Shown here piece by piece: positions 21,401-31,500 of a DNA stretch of 64,000 nt. The position numbers and the translations under genes are program-made. Every line of letters starts with the position of its first letter. The stretch's first letter is position 1. This DNA comes from Phalacrocorax aristotelis. Its lineage: Eukaryota > Chordata > Aves > Suliformes > Phalacrocoracidae. The DNA is taken from contig NW_027441255.1 in the NCBI RefSeq assembly GCF_949628215.1, positions 1-64,000 of the forward strand, given 5' to 3'. Under the pieces are notes generated by a model, which saw only the letters and a list, made by a program, of their open reading frames with translations, was not told the origin of the DNA and did not search any database.

Positions 21401-24288
21401 GCTCTGTCTCTGTACTGACTCCTGGATGGTGGCCAAATGCCCTGTGGGGCTGGCTGCAGCAGTGGAAGCAAAGCAACTGGCAGCGTAGAGGCAAACCCAT
21501 CCGGGTAGAGAACCTGGTTGTAAAGGTACGTCATGTGGATGCTCACGTCCCCAAGAGTCGGGCCACTGAAGAACATTGGTACAACCAGCAGGTAGATCAG
21601 GCTGCCAAGATTGAAGTGGCTGAGGTGGATCTGGACTGGCAACATAAGGGTGAACTATTTCTAGCTCGGTGGGCCCATGACACCTCAGGCCATCAAGGGA
21701 GAGATGCAACATACAGGTGGGCTCGTGATCGAGGGGTGGACTTGACCATGGACGCTATTGCGCAGGTTATCCACGAATGTGACACATGCGCTGCAATCAA
21801 GCAAGCGAAGCGGGTAAAGCCTCTGTGGTATGGGGGACGATGGCTGAAATATAAACATGGGGAGGCCTGGCAAATTGACTATACCACGCTCCCACAGACC
21901 CGCCAAGGCAAGCGCCATGTGCTTACAATGGTAGAAACAACGACTGGCTGGCTGGAAACATATCCTGTCCCCCACGCCACTGCCCGGAACACTATCCTGG
22001 GTCTCGAAAAACACGTCCTGTGGCGACATGGCACCCCAGAGACAACTGAGCCAGACAACGGGACTCATTTCCGAAATAGCCTCATAGACACCTGGGCCAA
22101 AGAGCACGGCATTGAGTGGGTGTATCACATCCCCTATCACGCACCAGCCTCTGGGAAAATTGAACGGTACAATGGACTGTTAAAAACTACACTGAGAGCA
22201 ATGGGGGGTGGGACATTCAGGCACTGGGATACACGTTTAGCAAAAGCCATGTGGTTAGTCAACACGAGGGGATCTGCCAGTCGAGCTGGCCCTGCCCGGT
22301 CAGAAATCCTACATACTGTGGAAGGGGATAGAGTCCCTGTAGTGCACGCAACAAGTATGCTGGGCAAAACAGTCTGGGTTCTTCCCGCCTCAGGCAAAGG
22401 CAAACCTTTGTTCGTGGCATTGCTTTTGCTCGAGGACCTGGGCGCACTTGGTGGGTGATACGGGAGGATGGAGAAATCCGATGTGTGCCTCAAGGGGATT
22501 TGATTTTGGGTGAAAACAGCCAATGAACTGAATGGCACAATGTGAACTGCTAGATAATATTGTCTGTCACCTCTGTGTTGTATCAATGATATCAGAGTAC
22601 GAGCCTCCCAATCCATGGAATATAGACTGTGAAACAAGCAAAGTGCAGCAGTGACGGAACGATGACTGACTCGGTATGCAGCAACCCGACGCCACACACA
22701 TCATCTCTCCCACCCTGAAAGACTGATACGACAGATGGAGCCCAGTGTCATGGACTGGGTGAACTCAATGGACATTTTAATGGACATTTTACAGGGAAGG
22801 TCCATGAACTAAGGGAATGATGTCTGTGTATTATGTTAAAGGATGGGAAGGGGAAGGGTGGTGGTTGGTAAGGTTGTATTGCATCGTATGGGACCTGGGC
22901 ATGGTGTAAATGGTATGGAATAAGGGGTGGAGAATGTGCTGGTTTTGGCTGAGACGGGGTTAATTCTCCTCACTGTGGGGGTCGGCTACCTTTCCAGCTT
23001 CCCGCGCTCTGCCGTGTGGTGGTGGTGGGGGGGCTGGGAGGGGCAGGGCCATGGTGGGGGCAGCTGACCCCGACTGGCCAATGGCATGTTCATTCCATAC
23101 CATGTGACACCATGACCAGTATTCGGCGGTTCGTTCCCCTCCCCCCTCCCTTCCCCTCCCCCGGGGCTTTGCGCCTCTTGTTGTTCTCCTTTACATTGCA
23201 TTTCTGTTGTTGTTTCTTTTAATTTTAATCATTAAACTGTTCTTATCCCAACCCGCGAGCGTTACCCTTCTGATTCTCTCCCCCATCTACCGGTGGGGGA
23301 GTGAGCGAGCGACTGTGTGGGGCTGAGCTGCCGGCTAAACCACGACACTCCTAAGCAGGATCCCAAAGCACGCTTGTAACTGATGGTAGTTGCCCCTTCT
23401 CTTTGTAGGGGCTCCATTGATTGTATCCAGCTCATCAACGAGGAGCACATGGTGTCGGGTGCCGATGACGGGTGAGCACGGGGCCGCGACAGTGCCTGGG
23501 GTAGGTAGGCAAAGCCCCCTCCTGCAACCCCCTCATGCCTCCCCTCCCTGGTAGGTCTGTAGCCCTGTGGGGGCTGGCGAAGAAGAAGCCGCTGGCGCTG
23601 GCCCGGCAGGCGCACGGCATGCAGGACGCCCAGGGCCTGCAGCAGCCGTACTGCATCTTGGCGGTGGCTGCCCTGCGCAACAGTGACCTCCTGGCTACAG
23701 GTGTGGGGCAGCTGCTTTGGAGCAAGGGTTTGGGGGTGCAGGGGGTCTGTCCTGCCCCTGCCCCTGCCCCTGCCCCAGGTTGGGGTGCATGGCAGTCTCC
23801 TCTCTCTACCCTAGGCTCCCACAGTGCTAGTGTGAAGCTCTGGAAGTGCAGTGAGGGATTTTGGAAGCTGGAGCCCCTCTGGGCTATCCCGTTGGTATGG
23901 GTCAGGAGGTTGGGGATGCTGGAGCTGGGCTGGGGGTGTCTCTCGGCGGGTTCTCCCCTCCCTGGGCAGCAGGAGGAGGCTGCGCGAGCCTCTCGCCCTG
24001 CCCTGTCCCCTCCAGGTGGGTTTTGTCAACAGCCTCGAGTTCTCGGCAGCCGGTGACTTCCTGGTGGCCGGCCTCGGGCAGGAGCACCGGTACCGTCCCC
24101 CTTCCCCAGCGCTGGCTGGGGGCACAGCCTCCACTGCCTCGAGGGCTCGGTGGAGGGTGACCCCCATCTCTCTCATCTGCAGGCTTGGCCGGTGGTGGAG
24201 AATCAAAGAAGCCAAAAACAGCATCTGCATCATCCCCCTGAAGCGGAGGGCTACAGCCCCCAGCTCCCATGTCCCTGACAGCTCCTAG
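15422..24288 (+). CDS. RRP9: RRP9, U3 snoRNP-associated WD40 protein, copy A (provirus in intron 10)
   Basis: Fifteen exons: 15422-15493, 15616-15698, 15761-15870, 15963-16042, 16152-16193, 16443-16563, 16785-16909, 17165-17257, 17358-17458, 17564-17698, 23409-23471, 23555-23700, 23815-23894, 24016-24089, 24183-24288. Conceptual splicing gives 476 residues: a basic then acidic N-terminus, seven WD repeats from IRVLRGHQL onward, and the conserved tail LGRWWRIKEAKNS. RRP9 binds the U3 snoRNA B/C motif in the nucleolus for pre-18S rRNA processing. Oddities: the normal exon-6 acceptor is GG, and the next AG (start 16443) drops two codons in frame; the exon-6 donor is GC; intron 10 is swollen by a 5.5-kb sense provirus. 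WD-repeat residues differ from copy B and human RRP9: TAGG reads MAAG, and PYWIS reads PYCIL. Identity is firm; function of this copy is doubtful. Confidence 0.93.
17831..18247 (+). repeat. 5' LTR of ERV2-A
   Basis: 417 bases beginning TGTGCTGGTTTTGGC and ending CCACGACA, matching 22935-23347. It has a variant polyA hexamer ATTAAA at 18132-18137 and a C/T-rich tract before it. TG/CA termini and an adjacent primer-binding site define the boundaries. Confidence 0.9.
18256..18273 (+). other. Primer-binding site of ERV2-A (tRNA-Lys type)
   Basis: TGGTGCCCAACGTGGGGC, eight bases after the 5' LTR, matches the tRNA-Lys1,2 type site with one difference. Bird ERV-L-like pol with a Lys site is unusual compared with the classical tRNA-Leu site of mammalian ERV-L. 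Confidence 0.75.
18280..19600 (+). pseudogene. gag: ERV2-A gag-like region with N-terminal membrane segments
   Basis: The 5'-most frame starts with two or three strongly hydrophobic stretches within its first about 130 residues (for example LVLKIGVGLFSLLCSAVIS). It continues into a soluble region and then a segment containing TWLLRCWDNGASSLELEG, which recurs in Gag of this avian family (recall). Membrane-spanning segments at the Gag start are odd. Broken fossil. Confidence 0.65.
19600..22520 (+). pseudogene. pol: ERV2-A pol region (protease remnant, RT, RNase H, integrase)
   Basis: Domains in order: a protease-like end (ILGIDYLRRG); RT with SPFNSPIWPV, LTVDYRGLN and YIDDIIVWGN; RNase H with LFTDGSC and CTDSW; integrase with the HHCC region (HDTSGHQG, CDTCAAIK), WQIDY, PDNGTHF and KIERYNG. 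Order and motifs are those of ERV-L-like elements. The region has a handful of breaks. Confidence 0.85.
22935..23347 (+). repeat. 3' LTR of ERV2-A
   Basis: 413 bases, partner of 17831-18247, with ATTAAA at 23231-23236. A purine-rich stretch (AAGGGGTGGAGAA) immediately precedes it, as expected for the polypurine tract. Confidence 0.9.
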
Positions 24289-24520
24289 CCCGCTGGCCCC
24301 GGAGCCGCTGCACCTGGGTCATGAAACCCTTGTCCCTGGTGCTGCGCCCCATGTCCTTCGTGCAACCACCCTCCTGGGGCCGGCAGCGCTGGAGCGGGGG
24401 ATGGCGCGTGGCCCCCTGACCCTGCTGGCACCCATATCATGCTGCGGCTCTGCCCTCTGTGAGGGTCTGCCCCCTTCCCTCAGCTTTGGCCAGACCCGAG
24501 CTCTGGAGGACTCTGTTTTA

Positions 24521-24526
24521 AATAAA
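24521..24526 (+). terminator. RRP9-A polyadenylation signal
   Basis: AATAAA about 230 bases after the RRP9 stop, followed by A-rich sequence. The same arrangement occurs in unit B at 39179-39184. Confidence 0.75.
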
Positions 24527-24539
24527 AAATAAAAAAAAA

Positions 24540-25540
24540 AGAACAACACAAAACCCAAACCAAACCAAATCCACTTTATTCACCTAAATTACCATGTCTA
24601 ATGCCCCACGGCTCCTGCCGCCCTGGCCTGCCCCGCTACCTCCTCCTGCCCGTCCCCTGGCACCGACCTGTCTGCCCACCCACCTCGGCGCTGGCCCCGC
24701 CGGGCCCGGGGGCCCCACCTCGGCTCCTACGGCGCGGCGGGGCCCTGTGCCCCGGGGAGGGGAGCGAGGAGCCCCGTCCCACCCCGCCCCCCCCGCCCGG
24801 TGCCAGCAGGTGGAACCCTCCAGGCGCGTGGCAACCAGTATGCGCGCGGCGGGGCCCTGTGCCCCGGGGAGGGGAGCGAGGAGCCCCATCCCACCCCGGC
24901 CCCCCCCGCCCGGTGCCAGCTGGTGGAACCCTCCAGGCGCGTGGCAACTAGTAAGCGGGGAACGCGGCCGCCCCCCGCAGTTGTGCGTCCCTGCGGCTGA
25001 GCGCACGGGAGGGCGTCCGGCCCCTCCGAGTGCCCAGCAGCCTTCGAGCGAGGGGAGCCCCGCGGGCCTTGTCCCGGGCCTCGTGTGTGGAAGAGAAAAG
25101 AGTCTCAGCGTGCCCGAGGGGCTGGGGGCTGCAGCCCAGCTTAGCCCAGCTACAGGTTGGGCGGCACCAGCCCCTGGGAGCAAGGGGACAGGGTACAGAG
25201 GGGTCCCTGCGACAAGGGGGGTGCCCTGCTACAGGTAAACCCCAGCCCCGTAGCAGGAGGAGGAAGAGGGAGTCAGTCTCACACCCCCCCCCCCGAGGCA
25301 AGGAGGGGTCCTGGGGAAGAGGGGAAGGGGGCACTCTGGGGGTGCCCCCCGGGGGAGTGCTATTGGGGCACTTTGTGACACCCTGGATCACCCAGTGCTG
25401 TCCCCCCCAGTGTCTGGGAGGACGGTGTTAGGACAGGGTGAGAGCAAAGAGCCCCCCAAGCATGGCCACCTCTGCCCCACTGCCCCTGGCAGGGCAGCCC
25501 TGTGGGGCACAGGGTCCCCCTCACCCCTTTCCTCCGCAGG
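24540..25540 (+). promoter_or_regulatory. RRP9-A to MROH-B intergenic region; putative MROH promoter and 5'UTR exon
   Basis: About 1 kb of very GC-rich sequence without a coding gene. It holds a two-copy 112-bp tandem repeat and, downstream, a candidate 5'UTR exon whose donor (ACAG then GTAAAC) is at 25234/25235. The first coding exon's acceptor (CCTCCGCAG) ends at 25539. Either splicing or reading through leaves A at -3 and G at +4 around the ATG. Promoter role is inferred from position and CpG density. Confidence 0.5.
24732..24955 (+). repeat. Two-copy 112-bp GC-rich tandem repeat upstream of MROH-B
   Basis: The block starting GCGCGGCGGGGCCCTG at 24732 recurs from 24844 with few differences; each copy ends around GCGTGGCAAC. 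Unit C has the same pair at 39392-39615. Confidence 0.85.
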
Positions 25541-28500
25541 ATGGCAGGGAGACCCCCTAGCAGGCCCAGGCAGGCCTGGGGGGAGAAGGAGGGTGTAGCT
25601 GCCCTGGCTCCCCACTCCGGGCCAAAGCCAAGCGAGATGTGCAAGGTCCAGCCACTGCAGGCGGGTGAGTGTGCAGGCGCTGCGGGCAGGGGGCTGCCTG
25701 CCCGTCCCTGCCCGGTCCCGCGCTCGCGTTGCCCAGCCAGGCTGGCATCGGGGCTCCCATGGCACAGTGGCCGGGGAGCCAGCCCTGTCACGGCACCCCG
25801 GGACAGGGATCCTCCCTGCCAGCCGGTGGTAGCCTGTCCCTCACCTGGGCACGCCAGACCCCCCTCCCCGTGCTGCCCTCCAGCATTGCGCCCTCGCCCC
25901 TGGGGCTCACAGGGGACACCTGTGTCCCAGCCTTGAGCCAGGACTGGTGACATCCCTGGGAGCTGGGCAGAGGGCTTGGCTTTTTGTCCCCTGCTCGCCC
26001 CCCAGCCCTGCCTGCCTTCTCTCGGCCAGATCCGTGCTGCTCCACCTTGGCTCTGCCCGGGCAGAACGAGGATAACCTGGACATCATCCGAGCCTTCCTC
26101 AGGAGCAGACCAAAGGTATCCAAGGCCAATTCTATGAGGCTGCGCCCATGTCTCCTGACCAGTCTTTCTGCCCCCATCCCACGCTCGCAAGGTGCTGGGG
26201 GCTGTGCTGCCCCCCTCCCCCCCAACCTGTCTCACCCCCCTGACGCTCTCTGGCCGCCTGTCCCCTCCCTGGCTGGCAGCAAGAGGAGGAGAAGCTGAAG
26301 TTTCTGGCCTCCATCTACACCATCTGTAGCACCAGCAGCGCGGGCTCCACAACATGGGACATGCTTTACTTCTGTTTGCTGGAGGTGGTGGAGGCCATCG
26401 AGGTGAGGCAGGGGCAGTGGGCAGAGCCCTGGGGGCAGGAGAGGGCTCAGCCGGGCAGTGGGGTGCATGTGAGCACTGCTCTGGGTCTCCATCCCTGGAG
26501 ATGCTTGAAAGCCAGCTGCGTGGCCTGGCTGGAGCTGGGGCTTGGACCCAATGATGTTTGCAGGTCTCTCGGCCAGCCTGTGGTTCTGTGATGGGCACAG
26601 CCCTTCCCACCATGGGGCTTGGGACCACTGGGTGGGGAGGGAGTGCTGGGATGGTGGCACCTGGGCTCTGCCAGCCCCGCAGGCTTTTGATGGGCAAGGG
26701 AGACTGCCCCATCCCGATCCATCCCACCCTGCTGTGCTGCACAGGTGCTGCTGCAAGAGGAGCCCACTGACCACCTGGGTACTGTGGTGTGGCGGCAAGC
26801 CATGCTGACCATCGCCTCCATGAGGTACTTGCCGCAGCCCCCAGCTTGGCCTCCCCACTGCTGGGCAGCCCTAACGGCACCTCTCCCAGGCAGGGGCCAC
26901 CCCCAGTCCTGGGTCCAAGAGGGAGGCAGACAGCAGGGCAAGGGGTGCCATAGGCTTTTCCCTCCAAATGCAAGTGTCAGTGTCATGGGGATCAGCCCAG
27001 GTCTCCAACCCTGGGGTCTGTCTCCTCCTTGCTGTGTCTGAAGAGCACCTCTCTGTCCCTACAGCAAGGCGGGGCTGCTTCTGCAGGAGATGAGCAGCAG
27101 ACTCCTCCACATCTGCTTCTGCAGCATCTTCCACCTCCCTCCACAGGACACCCAGGGCCCTGAGGCTTCTCTCTACTCCGAGGTATGCCACGGGGTGAGC
27201 CATGGGGAGCTCCCCCACCCCGAGGCCCCTTCCTGGGCACCGCAGGGTGCAGCCACGCCCACCCCCCACCCCACCCAGGCTTCTAGGGCTGCCCCAAGAC
27301 TCTGTCCCCCTCACAGACCCTGGCCACGATGGACAGCATGCTGCAGGTGCTGGTAAGCAGCGCCGGTGCCCTCAGCATCCTGGAGCTGCAGAACATCTTG
27401 CAGGTCTGGCCTTGGCACAGGGTCCCCACAAGCATTGACCCATGGCTTGAGTGGTGCCCCGCCCCTCCCCAATCAGTGCCTGGTGCAAGGAGGGGGACAA
27501 AGATGTTCCTCCTTCCCTGCGCTGCCTCCCCACCAGCCCCCTGCCTCCTGGCTGCTGCCAGAGCTCCTTTTGCTCCTGCCCCAGCCCACCCCGCTCCTGC
27601 AGCCCTGCCTGCTGTTCGTCCTGCCCAACACTCCCTCACAGATGGATCTGCCTGTCTGGCAAGGGGAGCCCAGCCCTGGGACTTTCCCCCGGGCCACATC
27701 CTAGAGCCTCCACCACAGGTCCCCAGGGAGGTGGTCACCCCAAAGTCTTGGGTTCCTTGGGTGGGGGGTGGAGGGACCTTTTTTTGGGTGGGGAGCGAGT
27801 GAGTGGAAGGCAGCAGAGGCAGCGGCAGGAGTGGGATGCGGTGGCCTGCCTGGCTGCAGCAGGTTGCTTCGAGGGGCAAGAAGGGCACGTGCCCTGGGCC
27901 CAGGCCCTGCCCCGGCGCAAGCCTGGCCATGCCGTGCTGTGCCATGCCACCTCCCTGGCAGATCAGCAGCTTTTCTCCTCCCAGCTCCTGCTGCCCTTCA
28001 CCGATTCCAAGCTGGCAGCAGTGCAGGAGAGGGCTGTGGCACGGATTGCCAGGCTGGCCAACTTCATCGCCACCGAACCCCTGCTGCAGGTACCGAGCTC
28101 CCAGTCTGGGCAGCCCCAGACCCCCATCGCTATGCTCCTGAGCCCCAGCACCTCCCAGGGAAGCTGGGCACCCAGTCAGCAGGAAGTCAGGAGCAGGGGT
28201 CTTTGCCCTGCCCCTGTCCTTGTCCGTGCTCTCTCCCAAGGCAGGAACCTGGGTCCAGCAGCCCTCCCCTGCGCTGGGCTGCTGCCTGGCTGCTCTGGGA
28301 GCAGCTGGGGCTCACCTTGTGCCTAGGCTCACCTCATACCCACACTGCCTCTCTTCCTCCAGGTCTGCCCCTGCTTCGCACAAGCTGTAGTCCTCAGGCA
28401 TCAGTGCTCCAAGACACATCGGTTTGTGATGCTGGGGAGGCTGGTTGGGCACCTCACCCTCTGCTGCACCTGTAAGGACAAGGCGACCCGCCGCGAAGCT

Positions 28501-31500
28501 GCAAAAGCTCTCCGTCACCTGCATGCCTTCATCCTGCAGCAGAGAAGTAAGAGCAGCTGTGATGGGCTGGGTGCCCCCAGGCACGGGCAGCCAGGGACCA
28601 CTCTCCTTGGTGAGAGAAAGCCTGATCCAGCCTGCCTGCCTGCAGTCTAAAGAGCCATTTCCCCTTGCCCCTGTTCGCAATAGCCCCAGACCCTCCCTGG
28701 GTATCTCCTCCCCAGACCTGCCTGGGTGCCCTCTTTCTTTACTAGTGACTTTTCTGCCTAAAGCTCTCAGACTGCACCTCCAGCTCTGCACCCTCTCTCT
28801 GAGCACCCTGGTTTTCGTCCTCCCCAGGCAGGTGGCCCTGGCTGCATGACACAGGGCAGCTGCAGCTCTGGGAGGACGGGCAGATCTCGCAAAAAAGCAG
28901 CGCTAACGAAATCTTTTCGGTAAGAAGTGCCTTCGGCTCCTGCCTGGGGTGGTCAGCATGAGTGAAGGGACACCTGATGCGTGGGGATGATGTGGGCTCA
29001 CGCTGTTCCTGAGCGGAGGCTAGGCAAAAGCCCGCAGCAAGCTCCGCTTCCCCACAGAACCCTGACCCCCACCATCGGTCTCCTCCCCAGCGCAGCTCTG
29101 CATCCCACTCTCACTGCACAACCAAGATGCTCTGTGTGATGCTCTAGGTGACAAACCTCCCCTCCTCTCCTTCATCGCACAGATGTTCAAGTACCACCTC
29201 CAGCCCTCTGACCAGGTAGACATCATCCTCATGGCCATCAAGAGCTTGAGAGCCCCAAGCGCCTACAGCATCAGGGTGGCTGCCCACATGGTGGAAGTCC
29301 TTGTGGCAGACCCTGCCTTCCCGATGGGACAGGTGAGTAGCCCGTGGGTGGCACAGCCAACACTCGGGCCCACCAGAGGATCGTTCCTCCCTGGGCCCTG
29401 TGGCTGACCAGCACTGATGCCATCTCAAGCCAGCGTACTGCAGCAGGAATGCAAAGCGGCTCCCAGTGGGAGCTGGGTAAACAGCTGCGCTCACCCCGCT
29501 GACACCCCCACTCCCTTCTGTGTCTGTCGTCCAGGTGCTGAACATCGTGTGGGCCATCTACAGAAACCTGCCCTTCATCAGGGCGGTGGTAGCCCTCAAC
29601 AGCCTGGAGAGGGCCCTGCTGGTGCTGATGCACAAACAGCCCAGCATGGTGGTGGCCAGCCTGTTGCAGTGCTCCCCAACATGTACCTGGTACGGGGCCC
29701 ACCAGCCTTTGGGGGTCCTCTCACTCTGGGAGAGGGGCCCTAAGACCCTCCCGAGGGACTTCAGCCTGGCCATCCTCCGGGGTGTCCCTGCTGACAGAGC
29801 CCCGGGTCCCCGCAGTGTTGCGATGCGCATGTGGAAGGTGACACTCTCCAAGCCCCAGGTTGCGGAGAAGGTGCTGCAGGAGCTGCTCAGCAGGCTGATG
29901 AACCAGTCGCCGTGCAAGACCTCCACCTCTACTGGGGACAACCCCCGCGTCCTCTCCCTGGCTGTGAGTTACTGGATGAGGCTTCACTGACCTCTGGGGC
30001 TGCTCTCGGCTGTCCAGGGCCTCCACTCTCCTTCCCTGCCCATCCCAAGCCTTGACGTCCCCAGGGGCGTAGGGACATCTCAGTGTCTAGCTGTCTTCTG
30101 CAGGCAGCCAGGACGGTAAGCGAGATCCTCCTGCAGCGCATCTGCCTGCGGGAGGTGGAGGCGATTTTCCCCCAGCTTTTCCTGGCACTGCTTTTCCAAG
30201 TGTCATTCACCACGGAGTTGACGGTGCAGGAGGTGCACATCTTTTGGAGGGAGCACCAAGAGGATCTGCTCGGTCCCATCAGGTGCTCCATCCCTGTCCT
30301 CTCATCCCTGCCAGCTACCTGGAGCCAAGGCAGGGGTGCCAGTGGGAGCTGAGCATTTCTCTTTGTGCAGGTCTGTGGTGCAGTCCATGAGAGTGCTGCT
30401 CTGCAGCATGGGCTTTGAGAGCCAGGCGCTGGCCATTGAGGCGCAGGGTGGCTGGGATGCCCTGCTCAGCAGCCAGACCCACCTCATGGGAGTCCGCATT
30501 GTGGCCAGGTGAGAGGCCCTTCTCCCTTGCTCCTCGGGGACCATCACCCCATGTCACCCCCTCCCTTGGGGGCACAGGTGGCAGAGGGCTCCCGTTGCTC
30601 AAAGAAAGCGCTGCAGGTGGGTGATGCCCAGAGTGGTGCAAACCCCAAAGATATGTGTCTGCCTGGCTCAGGCCTGATGGTGCCTCCTTCCCCCTGCCAG
30701 GGAGATGATGAAGACCCCAAGACCCCTGCTCTCCACCATCTTCTGCCATCTGGCAGAACTCCTCAGTGTGGAGGAGCCCACCTGGGGGATGATCGCCATG
30801 GCCTTCCTCGTTGAGGTGAGCCTGACGGCACTGTTCCAAGCTCTCTCCGATGCTCAGCTCTCCCATGCCAGCTGCTGTGGGGGGAGCTGGGGCAGCAGAT
30901 GGGCTCTGGTTGTCGCCGTGGAGGAGCAGGCGAGCAACCAGTGTGGTGGAGTGTGGGGCACGGGGCTTCTCCACAGTCCCTGCTGCCTGTGTCTGGGCTT
31001 GGTCGTGACCCAGCATCCTTGCCCCGAGGTAGTGGTTGGAGGCAGCACCCGCTGTGTGTGTTTCAGATGTTGGGCTGTACCAGCCTCAGTGAAGAGCTGG
31101 ACCGTGCCCTGGAAATCTTCCCCATGTATCTGCAGAGCCAGTGCCTGGGGATGCCCAGCCTGGTGCTCAGGGGCCTCCTCAGGCTCAGTGAGAGGCCCGA
31201 CACGGTGAGTAGGGGGCAGCAGGGACAGCCGGGACAGCAGCCCAGGGTGGAGCAGTGGGTGACGGGTAACGTGGTGGCTCGGGCTTTTCTGGGCACAGGG
31301 AGCCGTGCCGGCTGCTGCCAGCTCTCCTGCCTGCCCTGCCCTCTGCCCCATGACTGTGCCGTGCAAGGAGAGAGGCAGTAGTGCCGAGGGGAAGGGGCTT
31401 CTGCTGCCAGCACGTCCTGGCAGGGGTGCTGGTGGCAGAGTGACCAGCCCGAGCGTGGGGTCTGCAGAGCCTGACCGTGGGGTGCTGAGCCCCGGGGTGA

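Larger units (their letters stand above)
17831..23347 (+). mobile_element. ERV2-A: env-less provirus with two LTRs in RRP9-A intron 10
   Basis: LTR-gag-pol-LTR, same strand as RRP9, with a 5-bp target duplication CTCCT at 17826-17830 and 23348-23352. Unit B holds the uninterrupted target at 38011-38015. The primer-binding site resembles tRNA-Lys1,2. Pol resembles the common avian ERV-L-like lineage, and only about 480 bases separate integrase from the 3' LTR, so there is no env. The element is broken at a handful of places. LTRs differ at about 9-10 of 413 positions (about 2.3%), suggesting insertion several million years ago at typical avian rates (rough inference). Confidence 0.9.

Noticed and set aside
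25360-26973. 537-codon minus-strand open frame over MROH-B exons 1-4
   Set aside because: Antisense to spliced exons with correct phases; composition is typical of GC-rich spurious frames.
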